The position numbers and the translations under genes are program-made. Shown one piece after another: positions 18,941-30,236 of a DNA stretch of 64,000 nt; within the stretch, counting starts at the first letter, position 1; every line of letters begins with the position of its first letter. Source of the DNA: Chrysopilus asiliformis (Eukaryota > Arthropoda > Insecta > Diptera > Rhagionidae). The stretch is taken from contig OZ035961.1 of the NCBI GenBank assembly GCA_964034945.1, forward strand, positions 70,233,931 through 70,297,930, read 5' to 3'. Under the pieces are notes generated by a model that saw only the letters and a list, made by a program, of their open reading frames with translations, ran no database searches and was not told the DNA's origin.

Positions 18941-19698
18941 GGCTGCGTTCAGACGAGGTTGAAACTGGTTGAAGTCAACCAAGTTAAGCAAGAACTCCAA
19001 TTGGGCAGAGGCAGCAGCAGAGGCAGAAGCAGAACTTTAGAACACATAGCGTCGTATGTGTTGAGCTCCAATAAAGCAGCAGCAGAGGCAGCGGCAGAAG
19101 CAGAAACACATATTAGCTCTAATCTCTAAATTTCTGCTTTCAATTTAACCTCACAAATCGTTGTTGATATTTTTTGCATATATGGACGGAAGTAAATATT
19201 TGTAATACTTGAAATGGAGGAGAAATTAATTGAATACTTAAAAAACAACGAAATATTATACGACAAATCATGCCGCGGGTATAAATACGTACAACGTTTT
19301 GACAGGTTTCTGCTATTTTCGTCAGAATTCAAATTTCATTGTGGGACAGAAAGCAGATTCTGCTTCTGCCACTGCTACTGCTTCTGCCTCTGCTGCTGCC
19401 TCTGCTCAATTGGAGTTCTCGCTTTACTTTGAGTGAAAAAACCTGCTTGCGTTCTCACGTAGTGTTTTTCAACTTTTGCGCTGCAGTGTATTTACACATG
19501 CTATGTCAATGTGTGCGTGTAGCTAGAAAAATTTTGTGAACCCCCACCATTGAACTCTATGTGTGTATGTATTTCAACCAAGTTCACCCGGCCTAGCCAG
19601 CAGGTGAATTCCCCGCATACACCCGATAGCGTCTGGGCCGTAAAATCGAGTGGAAACTTGGTGAAGTCAACCAGTTTCCACTGCGTCTGAACGCAGCC
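18941..19698. mobile_element. MITE with ATT duplication, containing another MITE
   Basis: Terminal repeats GGCTGCGTTCAGACG(A/C) (18941) and CGTCTGAACGCAGCC (to 19698), continuing inward as GTTGAAACTGG..GAAGTCAACC. ATT flanks at 18938-18940 and 19699-19701. A smaller MITE (18987-19423) interrupts the left arm. Confidence 0.85.
18987..19423. mobile_element. MITE with TTA duplication and glutamine-codon-like repeats (437 bp)
   Basis: AGCAAGAACTCCAATTGGGC and its mirror GGAGTTCTCGCT close the element, flanked by TTA (18984-18986 and 19424-19426). The arms continue with GCAGAGGCAGCAGCAGAGGC-type repeats, in total about 47 bp. The CAG/CTG-rich arms form a strong hairpin and create spurious open frames. 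Confidence 0.85.
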
Positions 19699-20126
19699 AT
19701 TGTCACTTCGTCTCTTGCATTTCGTGAAGTCAGATGCCTTCCTCCGCCAATGACGGTGTTTGCATTGGGCTTCACCTTCAAGCCTTCACCTTGAGGCGGT
19801 CTTTCGTCATTTTTTGCTGTCTGCACACGGTTCGCTTCATCTGGATTCACTAAACCAGTTTCATCAACAAAACTAAAGACACAGGTTTCAACGACCAGAC
19901 TTAAAAACTGGTTTGCGACCGATAATTTTAAGTGAATCTAAACTTCGTTCGCTCTTTTTGGTTTCCCTCCCCACTGCGTCCCTCACCATCACTTGGCCGG
20001 AGCGAAAGACGTGCCGCCTCAAAGTGAATCCCAATGTAAACACAGTCAATGTAAACACAGTCAATGTAATCACGGTCTTTAGTTTACTTTTGCGTGTTTC
20101 GTCACGTATCAGACGGTGATTATATT

Positions 20127-20540
20127 GGATGTGATGTGTTTCGTTACGTTTTTCGTGACGTACCATTTATGTTCAAATTTGTCGTTATTTTCCTACGTGG
20201 TTTTGGTTGTTGTTTTGACGTATGACAGGAAAACTACTAAAATCCATGTTTACCGCTTCTCAAATGGTTTTATTTTCATATTTAATGCAAGACAGATTCT
20301 TTTCAATCTGTAAAAGCATATTTCTTTCCTTCAACTATTGCATTTTCAGCATATTAGCTTGATGCTAACGCCACGATCGCACGGATGTGGCAAGAAAAGT
20401 AAACAGTTTTCAGCTGAACCAGTCACAGTCCGGCACATCCGAAATTTTCAGTTTCGTTCGTCACATCCTACGTGCCCTACCAGTCCTACACTTCATCTGT
20501 TCCTCACTTGGGCACGTAACGAAACACACCACATCCAAAG
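20127..20540. repeat. Inverted repeat, about 25-bp arms
   Basis: TTGGATGTGATGTGTTTCGT (20127) is mirrored by ACGAAACACACCACATCCAA (20519-20538). Sequence outside the arms does not give clear element ends. 19702-20126 and 20541-20987 hold short GTGTGAG-rich direct repeats and nothing else I can name. Confidence 0.5.
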
Positions 20541-20987
20541 TGAGCACACTCTCAAAGTAAGAATAAATGCCGACATACATTTATCATCCCGTCGCGGCGA
20601 CTTTAATCCTCAAAATGCCTTTTCGACGTACACGCTTCTTCACTTCTTAGTAGGAAAAACTTGTGTACAACAAACGTTCGCTCATGTGTGTGGTTCTCCA
20701 GCTGATTCCCTTATTAGCTAACAACGAGCCAACATCAATTGCCACAATAGAAATAGAAGAATAAGGACTAGTAATTTATTATGGCATTTACTCTTTCCTA
20801 CTACCTGCAATTGGTATTTCACTATTTGCATTCCGTTTTTGTTTATTTGGGATATGTTTACGAGTCGGTGACTAAGCACCGACTGACTCAATGAAATTAC
20901 GCACACATGCATGCTGACGTGCTACACGAGCGACTTTGTTTGTGTGCGTAAAAGAAGAAGTGAAGAACACTTTTGACGATGTCTGCG

Positions 20988-21423
20988 TCTAGACAAACAG
21001 AACTTCCACACTGAACCTCTCGTGATTACACAGGTTGAGCTGAAGAACCCAAACGAAAATGAAACGAGTAGAAATTGGGCCATTTTGTTTTTAATTTCGT
21101 GTAGTACATACGCTTACTTCTATTCCTATAGTCAGGGTTTTGAATGTCGTATAAACCGGGGTGTTGCTCGTATGATTCAATCAAAGCCGTTGTCTAACTT
21201 TTATTCCAGTTTGCCATTGAATAAACAAATTTTAGCTAAACAATATGTACGTATTCTACGACGTAACAAGTGGAAATGAATCAGCCAATAAGCATTCGTT
21301 CCGCTTCGTGAGCAACTGAAATTTTTAGTTTGGGTTGGATTTTTCGTGTCATCGTTCCCACTTCGTCCCTCGCCCGTAAAGAGTAGATTTGTGGCGCCAC
21401 ACTGAGCCTGTGTAATCATGGTC
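20988..21423. mobile_element. MITE1, uninterrupted copy
   Basis: Continuous copy of the family split at 12465-14922. Its ends, ATTACACAGG (21026) and CCTGTGTAAT (to about 21418), are inverted. It serves as the empty site for the two TAA MITEs at 12.9-14.9 kb, because here CACACTGAGCCTGTG is unbroken. Confidence 0.8.
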
Positions 21424-21448
21424 TTTCGAGTGGCGACTTTTCTCCTCT

Positions 21449-21548
21449 TGGCCTATGTTACACACGGCAACTTTAAGCGGCGACTTTTCTTAAGTATAAC
21501 CGAGAGAAGTGAGGGGCCACCGCTTCCCTCACTTCTCCTGCCTATACT
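21449..21548. mobile_element. Terminal fragment of the GGCCTATG MITE
   Basis: GGCCTATGTTACACACGGCA and about 80 further bases match the start of the 28.3-kb copy. The fragment ends near 21548, immediately before a full copy, so this is a partial tandem arrangement. Confidence 0.75.
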
Positions 21549-21551
21549 TAG

Positions 21552-21846
21552 GGCCTATGTTACATATGGCAACTTTAAACCGATACAAAATACAAAAAGT
21601 TGCTCGTTTGTGCTACACGCGGAGACAAGTTGACGGAGACTTTTGTATATTACACAGTGAGTGTTTCATGTGTGTGTGAAGTTGTGTGAAGAACGAACCC
21701 GTTCTTTGTGATTTTATGCTTGTGTGCGTATTTTGTCGCCTTGTTCCTACTTTTGGAACTGGCGACATTAGCCACCGCTTCCCTCACTTCTCGCGCCTAT
21801 ACTTAAGAAAAGTCGCCGCTTAAAGTTGCCGTGTGTAACATAGGCC
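21552..21846 (-). mobile_element. GGCCTATG MITE, full copy (295 bp)
   Basis: Same length (295 bp) as, and inverted relative to, 28310-28604. Terminal repeats GGCCTATGTTACA.A.GGCA / mirror. The interior carries GAACGAACCCGTTC and TGTCGCC motifs. It has no coding potential. Confidence 0.85.
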
Positions 21847-21881
21847 AAACAATCATATCATTGAACTGGCTTAGCTTAAGC

Positions 21882-22248
21882 CGGCCATACATTATGAGAC
21901 TTATTCTAAAACCATATTGTACAACTTGTCTTGGCGGAGGCCATACACGTAGAGGCATTTCATACAACTGGTTCGACAAACATTAGTTTTGCAAAGACGA
22001 GTAAAGAAGGCGGTCGTGCAACGATGCAACGATATCAACTAAAGTTGTAACTCAGGATGCACAACACGTTCATACACAGACAAACGGTTTGTACAACAGC
22101 AAACCACGCCCACAAAAAATCAACAGGGTTTTGATTTTATCCAACCGTTTGTCGAACTAAAAATTTGGTACTACAACCGGCCCATACAGGATCCAACATT
22201 GCCTACAACCGAACCAAGTTGTACAACAAGTCTCATAATGTATGGCCG
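21882..22248. mobile_element. MITE with CGGCCATACATTATGAG ends (367 bp)
   Basis: CGGCCATACATTATGAGACT (21882) and its mirror (to 22248) form perfect 21-bp ends. The palindrome GTTGTACAAC or TTGTACAAC recurs inside (21918, 22089, 22219). The target duplication is not clear. Confidence 0.8.
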
Positions 22249-22249
22249 T

Positions 22250-22535
22250 CTTTAGGTTGCCAGTAGTCAGCCTCAGGGTTGGGACTTGAGGATGTGTAAA
22301 AGGTACTATTTTTTGAAGACGAAGTGTCCACTTTACGACCTATAAGGTTACTTGGGATAGGGATTCTAGGGCTTTTTTTATAATTTTTGGGGAAAATATG
22401 AAGTTTCTCTTTACTTGAGCTTGGCCGTTTCATCATTAAAATTTCTTCCACAGGTGGGTGCAACCATAACTCAAAAGCACAATCGACTCTCCGGAAAACA
22501 CCTTGAACAATTATTGTTTTTGGGAAATGTTCCAA
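22250..22535 (-). CDS. Unidentified serine-rich open frame
   Basis: A 95-100-residue minus-strand frame with coding-like composition: FRRVDCAFELWLHPPVEEIL, MMKRPSSSKEKLH, IPSNLIGRKVD and a serine/proline end TSSSPNPEADYWQP. No domain is recognised. It sits between a MITE and an inverted repeat and could be an exon of a transposon accessory gene or of a host gene. No convincing splice sites were found. Confidence 0.25.
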
Positions 22536-22554
22536 AAAACGATTTTTTGTGAAA

Positions 22555-22766
22555 GGTTTTTAGTTCAAATACCACCTTTTACACATAAAAATTGTTATTT
22601 TACAAATTAAATTGGGGTTTTTGAACATTTAACTGAGTTTCTGCGAGTCGAATTGACTATCTTCAATTTCATTTGAAAAAAGTCACTTAGATGGGCAAAA
22701 GAATCAATTTAATTTGTAGCATAGCCAATTTTATTTATAAAAGGTGGTATTTGAACTAAAAAACCT
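22555..22766. repeat. Inverted repeat, about 40-bp arms
   Basis: GGTTTTTAGTTCAAATACCA at 22555 is mirrored to 22766 (TGGTATTTGAACTAAAAAACC), including CCTTTTA. A 210-bp MITE is likely. 22767-23089 has nothing I recognise. Confidence 0.7.
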
Positions 22767-23089
22767 GTGCTAGTTTTCCTCCCATTCTTCAATTGAAAGA
22801 AATTCAATAAATCTAAATGAAAGTAAGACAGTTATATTTTTGTCTTTATATATAATTATGTTGATTAATTTTTATGAAAAATAAACATCCTATTCCACGA
22901 AAGTACATTTCTACACTTCACAAATTGTTAAATTGTATATTCACAATCACAAATAAAAAATATCAGTTGTGGTCAACACAAAACTTTCTTCTACAAAATC
23001 TACGACCTTGCGCAATTTACGCTAGAGCCCTGTCGCGTTGTCAACCTAAGACGACCTCCCAATAAATTCTTCGTTTATTCAAAAACATC

Positions 23090-23880
23090 AAAAACGTACA
23101 AAATTTGAGATAACTTGAGAACGGTAAAAGATATCAATTTACGGTGAATGGCAAAAATGTAGAAAATGTTAACATCTTTAATTATTCTTTTAACTGATTT
23201 GTCGAAAAACCGTTAGTTTGCAAATTATTCGCAAAAATATGATTTTTTACATATTGATGAAAATATCTCAATAACGGTAAAATATAACGGATAACGGTAA
23301 AAGACAAAATTGTGCAGAATGCCATTCTCATTAATTCACTTCATACATTCAGTCAGCAAAAACCCGTTAGTTTTCGAGATAATCACAAAAAACTGTTTTT
23401 TTGGAAATAACGGTTTATCTCGATAACAGGTTGAGATATCAAGTTATAGCTAAAGACAAAAGTGTGGGAAATTTTATTTTCTCCAAGTTTTGTCATACTT
23501 AAGGCCACTAAAAAACGCGTAGTTTGGGAGTAAATCGAGAAAAACGAAATTGCGATTTTTGAAAAACCGCCATTTTGGATACTTCCGGTTAACGGATTTT
23601 CACCAAAAGTTGATAGGATCGTCCCATTTCAGGACCCAACATGCCTATAAAATTTCATGGCGCTAGCTCTATTAGTTTTTGAGAAATCTTGTACACAGAC
23701 TGACAGACAGACTGACAGACAGACTGACAGACTGACAGACTGACAGACAGAAAGACATTTTTTAAATATGACTCCAATCGACTCAGGAGTGATCGGGAAA
23801 TGTTTTTTAGGCAAAATTAAGAGGTCGAAATTTTTCATGAATACAATACTTTATTATACTCCGTAGAAGAAAGTAAAAAG
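23090..23880 (+). repeat. Dispersed repeat with TGACAGAC microsatellite
   Basis: Shares phrases with 1.3-1.8, 26.2-28.1 and 45.96-47.0 kb (GTTAGTTTTCGAGAT, CTTCCGGTTAACGGATTTTC) and, toward its end, GTGATCGGGAAATGTTTTTT. At 46.15 kb the latter stretch is split by a hAT MITE, so this copy is an empty site. A (TGACAGAC)n run spans 23697-23752. Confidence 0.7.
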
Positions 23881-24524
23881 CGTTCCAGGAACTCACACAT
23901 TTGTAAATATTTTTCTTTACATTTTCACAATTTCGATTTATACAATTGTATCAATTTTTTGTATCAACGAAATTTTTCGTTGAATTTAAACACAGAAGTT
24001 AAGGACGATAAATTCTTCTGCGACGAGTTGCTAATTGCACATTAGCTTCATTTTCGCTATTACTGCTACTGTACGTATCCATTTTTATACACTTGTGATC
24101 ACTTTTAGAGGCGTTTGAACACTGCTAAATATTTCTAACAATTGTAGTTAGATTCCTGCAAAAAATGTCTGTGGAACAGTATTGGACTACAAGCGATTTT
24201 TTTTCTCACAAATTTCCAAAAAAAAAAACACTTGTTATTGTAAGCTTGCCGAAATGTGTTGAGGAACAGAAAATAAAGACTTGTGAAAATATTTCGGATT
24301 GTAAAATTACTCCGAATTTGTACTTGAGATTTATAAATTGTATTTTAAGAAATGAAAATGTATTTACAAGTCCTACAATTTGTGAAAAATAGCTACAAAT
24401 ACAAGTCTTGTACTTTTGTGGAATAGGCCCCTGGTGAAATTTTGATGTTTCACAATAAAATGTGTAAACTATTTAGTTTTTTTCCATTCGATCCGAGTAG
24501 GTATCGATACTTTCCACCGATATT

Positions 24525-24734
24525 CGGCCCTAGCATGGAATACGTTTCGAATCGACATCGCGTTCGACTGCTCATTTCGTTTCGAATTATCTTAGCGAGC
24601 ATAGAAAAACGTGTAAATTTAATATTGCCAATTATTCGTTCGTGGTTTCGATTGCTACTAGATTCGAATTCCATGTTTTGAATTTTTCGTTTTCGACTTA
24701 CATTCGATTCGAAACATGTTCCATGCTAGGGCCG
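24525..24734. mobile_element. MITE with ATT duplication (210 bp)
   Basis: CGGCCCTAGCATGGAA and its mirror TTCCATGCTAGGGCCG form ends of about 30 bp with a few mismatches. ATT lies at 24522-24524 and 24735-24737. Outside it GGTATCGATAC is inverted (24500, 24755), suggesting that it jumped into another short inverted-repeat element. Confidence 0.75.
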
Positions 24735-24814
24735 ATTAAATGTGGTATCGATACCTTTTTGCGATACTACTTCCAAATAAAAGTATCGAAACTTTGCCGT
24801 ATCGAATCAACACT

Positions 24815-25515
24815 ATATACGGCCCGTTTCCAGAATCCGTCGTAGCTTTATTACGAAGAACTGACTACGTTACGAATACGAAGAAATCAGTATTCCACGA
24901 TCCGAACGGAATTGAACTTAGTGGTGCCAGATTAAAATCTGACTTCGAAAATTGAATGTCTTTGTAAAAAGGTCCCTATGCAAAACTCATAAGGAATAGA
25001 TTTCTGATATGGAATAGTTTCGTGAAAGAATGTCACTTTCTTGACTTAAAACTGAAAATTGTTATTAATAATGGATTCTGCAGTGTTTACAATTTTGTGT
25101 CTGGAAGAAGATTTATCGAAGCGAAGGACTATAATAGTGGAACGAAAACAACAACAAATAACTGATACTTAGGAATAAATACTCACATAGCTTTTTTTCT
25201 AAAATAATTCCTTTTAATTTGTTAAAATTTACACTTATACTAAATAAACAAATAAAAATGTTAAAATTGCTTTTTGTTGTACAATTCAGGCCATAAATTG
25301 AGTTAAAATAATAAGAAAATGAAGTTGCTACTCGATCTACGAAGTAAATGTATTTTCGTACATTCAGCTGTCAAACTTCCGATTCGTTCGGATTCTGTGA
25401 TACCACATTTCTCCGATTCGAAATGATTTTTAATACGAACGGATTCTGTGATACCATTTTCGAAATTTCTCCGAAAATCGCAGCTACGACGGATCCTAGA
25501 ATAGGACCGATAATC
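24815..25515. mobile_element. MITE of the AGAATCCGTCGTAGC family, short copy
   Basis: Left end TATACGGCCCGTTTCCAGAA then TCCGTCGTAGCT; right end AGCTACGACGGATCCTAGAA then TAGGACCG. Internal CACAGAATCCGAACGAATCG-like phrases match the 28.74-30.95 kb copy. Confidence 0.75.
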
Positions 25516-25965
25516 AAAATTAATGGAAATAATATTGCCTACCTTTTTAACTTTAACGGTTTTTACTTATCCCTAACGGTTCATGAGAAAATTTGAAAAA
25601 CATAATTTTTCACATATTTTTTCGGAAACTTTAAATATTGCAGAAGAAAATCATGTAATGCTCACATCTTTTTTTTGAATTGTTTAAATCATACTTTAAA
25701 TTGTTTAAATAAAATACATTTACTTGCTTTATCAAACTACAATTCTGTGGAAATTTGATAAAACTTAAAACTTACATTCTCGAAGCAATTTAAAAATATG
25801 AACAAAATATAACGAGATAAAATTTTTAGTTTGCTGATTATTTTAACGTTTAAAGTTCAAAATAAATTTTGAATTAACGAACAAACTAAAAATTTTGTCA
25901 TGTCACATATTTTTTGTAAGCAATCAAAATATTCAAATCGAAAACCTGCCGAAGGAAAAAATACG

Positions 25966-26028
25966 CACACACAAAAAAACACACACACACACACACACAA
26001 TACAAACACACAAAAAAAAAACACCAAA
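25966..26028 (+). repeat. (CA)n microsatellite with A-runs
   Basis: ACACACAC repeats broken by poly-A stretches. The apparent open frames on both strands are products of this simple repeat. Confidence 0.9.
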
Positions 26029-26427
26029 CACACTTGCCCTCGCTTCGTGTCTAGGGATGCAACATCGTTCATAAAACCTCGATATATCGAAAATCGAAGT
26101 TTTTTTTAGGCGACATCGATGTCAGAAAACATCGTCCTGGAAACATCGATACCTCGATGTTTTGAAAAAGTTAAATTGAATAAATAATTTAGCCACCTGG
26201 CGGATGCTCTACTGTGGGTGGAGTGCACCCAGGTAGAATTAACACGATTTTAATTCTTATACGTTGAACCACCAAAAACCCGTTAGTTTTCGAGATATTC
26301 GCAAAACACTAATTTTTTTGAAATACCGGCATATCTTCATAACGGCTTAAGATACGGATCTCTAGTAAAAGACATAAATGTAGCAAATTTTATTGTCTCC
26401 AAGTTTAAGAATAGTGGAAAATGGTTA

Positions 26428-27352
26428 TGGGGCTATTCACGAATGTAAATGTATCTGCAACTGTAACTTTACATGTTCCACATGATCCACACTAATTTTA
26501 CATTAGATTCCAAATTGGTATTCACAAACTGTAACTGTAGTCTTGTTCCAATTTGATTTGTAATTCCTTCTCATCGTTGGAAAATAAGAAACTTTTTGTT
26601 TAGTTTCATGAAACCTAAATCAACCGTATGATATCTACTCACGGTCTATTTACGGCAAGCGCGAATAAACGTAAAAAAATATTGCATTCATTCTCGTCAT
26701 AGCTTTTATCATAATGTATCTTGTTACCAATCGATGTAATAACAAAAATTATCTCAACTTTGACAGACAACTTCATTATTATTCAGAAAATATGTAAATA
26801 AAGCGAAATAATAAAACACACTTGAGAAAGAATAACCAAAAAAATAAAATAGTTTAATTGAATTGCAATTAAATCAGCTGCTTCACATTTTGTCGGCCCT
26901 ATAACAAATTCGTTAAAAAAAATGTTTCTTACAACAAATGAGTCTTAAATGCTATATATTCCAAGGAAGGCCAAGGCAAAAGTCAATTCAAATGCCAACC
27001 GGACGCGAAAAAAATTCATTATGCTCTAGCATCTTTAAATACTAGATCGACTTTTGTTGTATTAAAATCATTAGGATTATTAACTTCACGTCGCCCTCGC
27101 AAACTCAGAATCTTCTTCCCATCCATTATACAACAATATTAAGTCCGACATATTTCCTTTATTCTTAAAATTTTGCATTTTTCTTAAAAAATGTAACCTT
27201 ATGGATAAGTTTTCTCTCGGCATAAACTTACAGATGATTTGACAGCTAGTTACAGATACAGAATGTCAAAGTTACAGTTTGTGAATAGCAAAGTGGACTG
27301 AAAATGTAAAGTTACAGATACAGAGCAATCTTACATTTTAAGAATAGGCCCA
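26428..27352. mobile_element. TGGGGCTATTCAC MITE, long copy (925 bp), TTA duplication
   Basis: Ends TGGGGCTATTCACGAATGTA and TTAAGAATAGGCCCA. TTA at 26425-26427 and 27353-27355. The 1.5-kb sister repeat has a single TTA at this point (GGAAAATGGTTAGTTTCGG, minus strand), a true empty site. PIF/Harbinger type is inferred from the TWA triplet and GG(G/C)CC-like ends. Confidence 0.95.
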
Positions 27353-27570
27353 TTAGTTTCGGAATAAATCGCAAAAAACGAAATCGTAGTTTTTAAAAAG
27401 CTGCCCTTTTGGTTACTTCCGGTTAACGGATTTCCACATCAGGACCAAACTTCTCTGTAAAATTTCATAGCTAGCTCTGATATTTTTTGCGAAATCTTGT
27501 AGAAAGATGAAACCGAAAATTGATACCAAAGGAAATTTAAACAAATCTTTAAGTACAGTGGCTATATTAA

Positions 27571-28016
27571 TGGGGCTATTCACGAATGTAAATGTATCTG
27601 CAACTGTAACTTTACATGTTCCACATGATCCACACTAATTTTACATTAGATTCCAAATTGGTATTCACAAACTGTAACTGAATAATAGGGATTCCTGACA
27701 GTTGCTTCTTCTGAACTGTATAACAAATCGTATAAACATTTCTTTCTAAGTATTTTTATTTAACTTACTCAGAATCTTCTTCCCATCCATTATACAACAA
27801 TATTAAGTCCGACATATTTCCTTTATTCTTAAAATTTTGCATTTTTCTTAAAAAATGTAACCTTATGGATAAGTTTTCTCTCGGCATAAACTTACAGATG
27901 ATTTGACAGCTAGTTACAGATACAGAATGTCAAAGTTACAGTTTGTGAATAGCAAAGTGGACTGAAAATGTAAAGTTACAGATACAGAGCAATCTTACAT
28001 TTTAAGAATAGGCCCA
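27571..28016. mobile_element. TGGGGCTATTCAC MITE, short copy (446 bp), TAA duplication
   Basis: Same ends and orientation as 26428-27352 but with about 480 bp of interior missing or replaced. TAA at 27568-27570 and 28017-28019. The sister repeat near 1370 has one TAA (CTATATTAAATCTATC, minus strand). The two copies are nearly identical, so they arrived recently from a common source. Confidence 0.95.
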
Positions 28017-28309
28017 TAAATCTATCTAAAAACTAGTCCCTCTATTCCTAAAATTAGTTTCTATACTAATTTTATGAAGAGTAATGTTCTAACATCGTGG
28101 ATAACAACATCGATACCTCGATATATCGGCCTGTTCAACATCGAGGTTAAAACTCAATATTTTTTAACGATACCTCGATGTTTTGCAAAAATCGAGGTAT
28201 CGTTGGCATCCCTATTCGTGTCGCTTGCATAAGAATTCAACGAAAATAAAACGAACTAAAAACGAAAACTAGTTTTAACAAAGGGAGAATGTAATCAGCG
28301 GCATGTATA

Positions 28310-28604
28310 GGCCTATGTTACAAACAGCAACTTTAAGCGGCGACTTTTCTTAAGTATAGGCGCAAGAAGTGAGGGAAGCGGTGGCTAATGTCGCCAGTTC
28401 CGAAAGTAAGAACAAGGCGACAAAATACGCACACAAGCACAAAATCACAAAGAACGGGTTCGTTCTTCAAACAACTTCACACACACATGAAACACTCACT
28501 GTGTAATATACAGAAGTTTCCGGCAACTTGTCTCCGCGTGTAGCACAAACGAGCAACTTTTTGTATCGTGTATCGGTTTAAAGTTGCCGTGTGTAACATA
28601 GGCC
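28310..28604 (+). mobile_element. GGCCTATG MITE, full copy (295 bp)
   Basis: GGCCTATGTTACAAACAGCA to its mirror ending CATAGGCC, flanked by ATA on both sides (28307-28309 and 28605-28607). Same length as the 21.55-kb copy. Confidence 0.9.
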
Positions 28605-29049
28605 ATAGGCGATCACAACGGCTGCTTGTGGTTGCTAGTGTGTACTGCCGGCTAGTCGGCAGCTGCTACGTCAAGATGGGGATTATTTTGAATTTCGGTT
28701 TTGCACTAAGTTGAGTTGTTAGAAAAAAACAGTCTTTATATACGGCCCTATTCCAGAATCCGTCGTAGCTACAATTTTCGGAGAAATTTCGAAAATGGTA
28801 TCACAGAATCCGTTCGTATTAAAAATCATTCCGAATCGGGGAAATGTGGTATCACAGAATCCGAACGAATCGGAAATTTGACAGCTGAATGTACGAAAAT
28901 ACATTTGCTTCGTAGATCGAGTGGGGGCTGTTTTGGTATTCATTTTCTTAGATTCAGTGATTTAAAATGTGGGAAAAGTGCAATGTAAGTGTTTGTACTC
29001 TTGTTTATTTATTTAGTAGGTTTTTATTAAAGGCTATTAATAGGTCAAA

Positions 29050-29712
29050 ATCAAAAGTAAAAAAAAAAATTTTCTAAAAAAAATAAAACCGACTTTAAAA
29101 AAAAACTGAAAAGAGAAAAAAAAACTGAAAAGAGAAAAAAGCACTAAAAAGAAAAAAATAATTTCAAACTATGTCCATTAATAGCGTATTTAAAATTCGG
29201 CTTTTTTGGAGTGGCGTTAAATTTACACTAAATAAAATCGTTGTAAAATTTCTATTGTCAAGTTACGCACAAAATCAGTTTGTACATGTCAATAGGATAG
29301 ATTTCTACAAAAAATAGTAACATATGAGACAGTGGGCTTTTTTATAGCGATTGCTTAAAAATAGGGAATCCAATTTGGGACATAAAAGAACTTAGTTTTG
29401 GTGCTTCTAAGAGCCGTGTCTATAGTTAATCTGTTTGACAACAAAATTTTTGGAGTCGATCTTAGTTCTTAGTTAGCCTTAAGGGTTAGAAAGTATGTAA
29501 ACGATTAGCCTTAAGGGTTAGAAAGTATGTAATTTATTTTAGTTGCAAATTTAACGCCACTCCAAAAAAGCCGAATTTTAAATACGCTATTAATGGACAT
29601 AGTTTGAAATTATTTTTTTCTTTTTAGTGCTTTTTTCTCTTTTCAGTTTTTTTTTCTCTTTTCAGTTTTTTTTAAAGTCGGTTTTATTTTTTTTAGAAAT
29701 TTTTTTTTTATT
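29050..29712. repeat. Large foldback, arms about 165 bp, near perfect
   Basis: AATAAAACCGACTTT, CTGAAAAGAGAAAAA, GTCCATTAATAGCGTATTTA and TTTGGAGTGGCGTTAAATTT on the left arm (29055-29223) recur in reverse complement on the right arm (29546-29710). The 320-bp centre contains a 32-bp tandem duplication (TTAGCCTTAAGGGTTAGAAA at about 29472 and 29504). Confidence 0.9.
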
Positions 29713-29754
29713 TCGAACGTTTTTAGTTTCAATTTTTAATATAGGTAAAATTAC

Positions 29755-29935
29755 AAAGGGTTTGAGGGGATAAGTCCGCAGAGGAGAAATATATAAAAGA
29801 ATCTTCCAGATATTGTACTGAACACAATACAAAGAATTTTACTCGATATCCCAAGCAGGGAGGGGTTGGGGTAGGTTAACACGGGGGAAATATATAAAAG
29901 AACCTTCCTTGTGTTGTACTGAACACAACGTAAAA
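29755..29935 (+). repeat. Two tandem TATA-containing units
   Basis: GAAATATATAAAAGAATCTT...TTGTACTGAACACAA occurs at 29786-29829 and again at 29888-29931. TATATAAAAG followed about 25 bp later by a GTACTGAAC-like motif resembles a core promoter, but no gene follows on either side. Confidence 0.6.
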
Positions 29936-29937
29936 AC

Positions 29938-30236
29938 ATAACCAAAGCTATAATTGCCAATCTGGCAATTATTGAAAACCTGTATGGTGATATTGGTATC
30001 TTAATTTGAGCATTTGTACCAAAATTACACTTTGAAGTCGAACTTTCCAATAAGATTTTTTAAAATTTATTCCAATCGGATTTTGATGTATGGGAGTTTT
30101 ATGTAGAATCATATTCTAAATAATTTTTGTTCTTGGACTTTTTTGATAAGATGCACCGTTTTTGAGAAATTCGGAAAAAACGTTTTCGTTTGTATGGGAG
30201 GTACCCCCCCTAATGGTAAATTTTTGCCCATGAATG
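29938..30236 (-). mobile_element. Helentron/DINE-1-like element, copy B (truncated)
   Basis: Matches copy A from the hairpin end (CTATAATTGCCAATCTGGCA) to CCCATGAATGAACC and then stops, so the 5' part is missing. Confidence 0.75.

Larger units (their letters stand above)
26193..28107 (+). repeat. Dispersed repeat, interrupted copy (sister of 1286-1800)
   Basis: Starts AGCCACCTGGCGGATGCTCT and ends AACATCGTGGATAACAAC. Without the two MITEs it is about 550 bp long and collinear with the minus strand of 1286-1800. Confidence 0.8.
26052..28214. mobile_element. hAT-type non-autonomous element with an 8-bp duplication
   Basis: Ends TAGGGATGCAACATCG and mirror-type CGTTGGCATCCCTA, flanked by identical TTCGTGTC (26044-26051 and 28215-28222). 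Near both ends runs of ATCGATACCTCGATGTTTT-like sequence occur in both orientations. The interior is occupied by the dispersed repeat 26193-28107, which carries two further MITEs. No transposase is present. Confidence 0.9.

Noticed and set aside
19214..19539. Leucine- and cysteine-rich frames resembling membrane proteins
   Set aside because: Caused by the CTG/CAG-rich arms of the MITE at 18987-19423.
25857..26109. Cys/Val/Phe-rich and Thr/His-rich frames on opposite strands
   Set aside because: Both are produced by the (CA)n/(GT)n microsatellite.
29755..29935. Active promoters at the two TATATAAAAG repeats
   Set aside because: The motif is promoter-like, but no gene or retroelement body follows and the duplication is better explained as a repeat.
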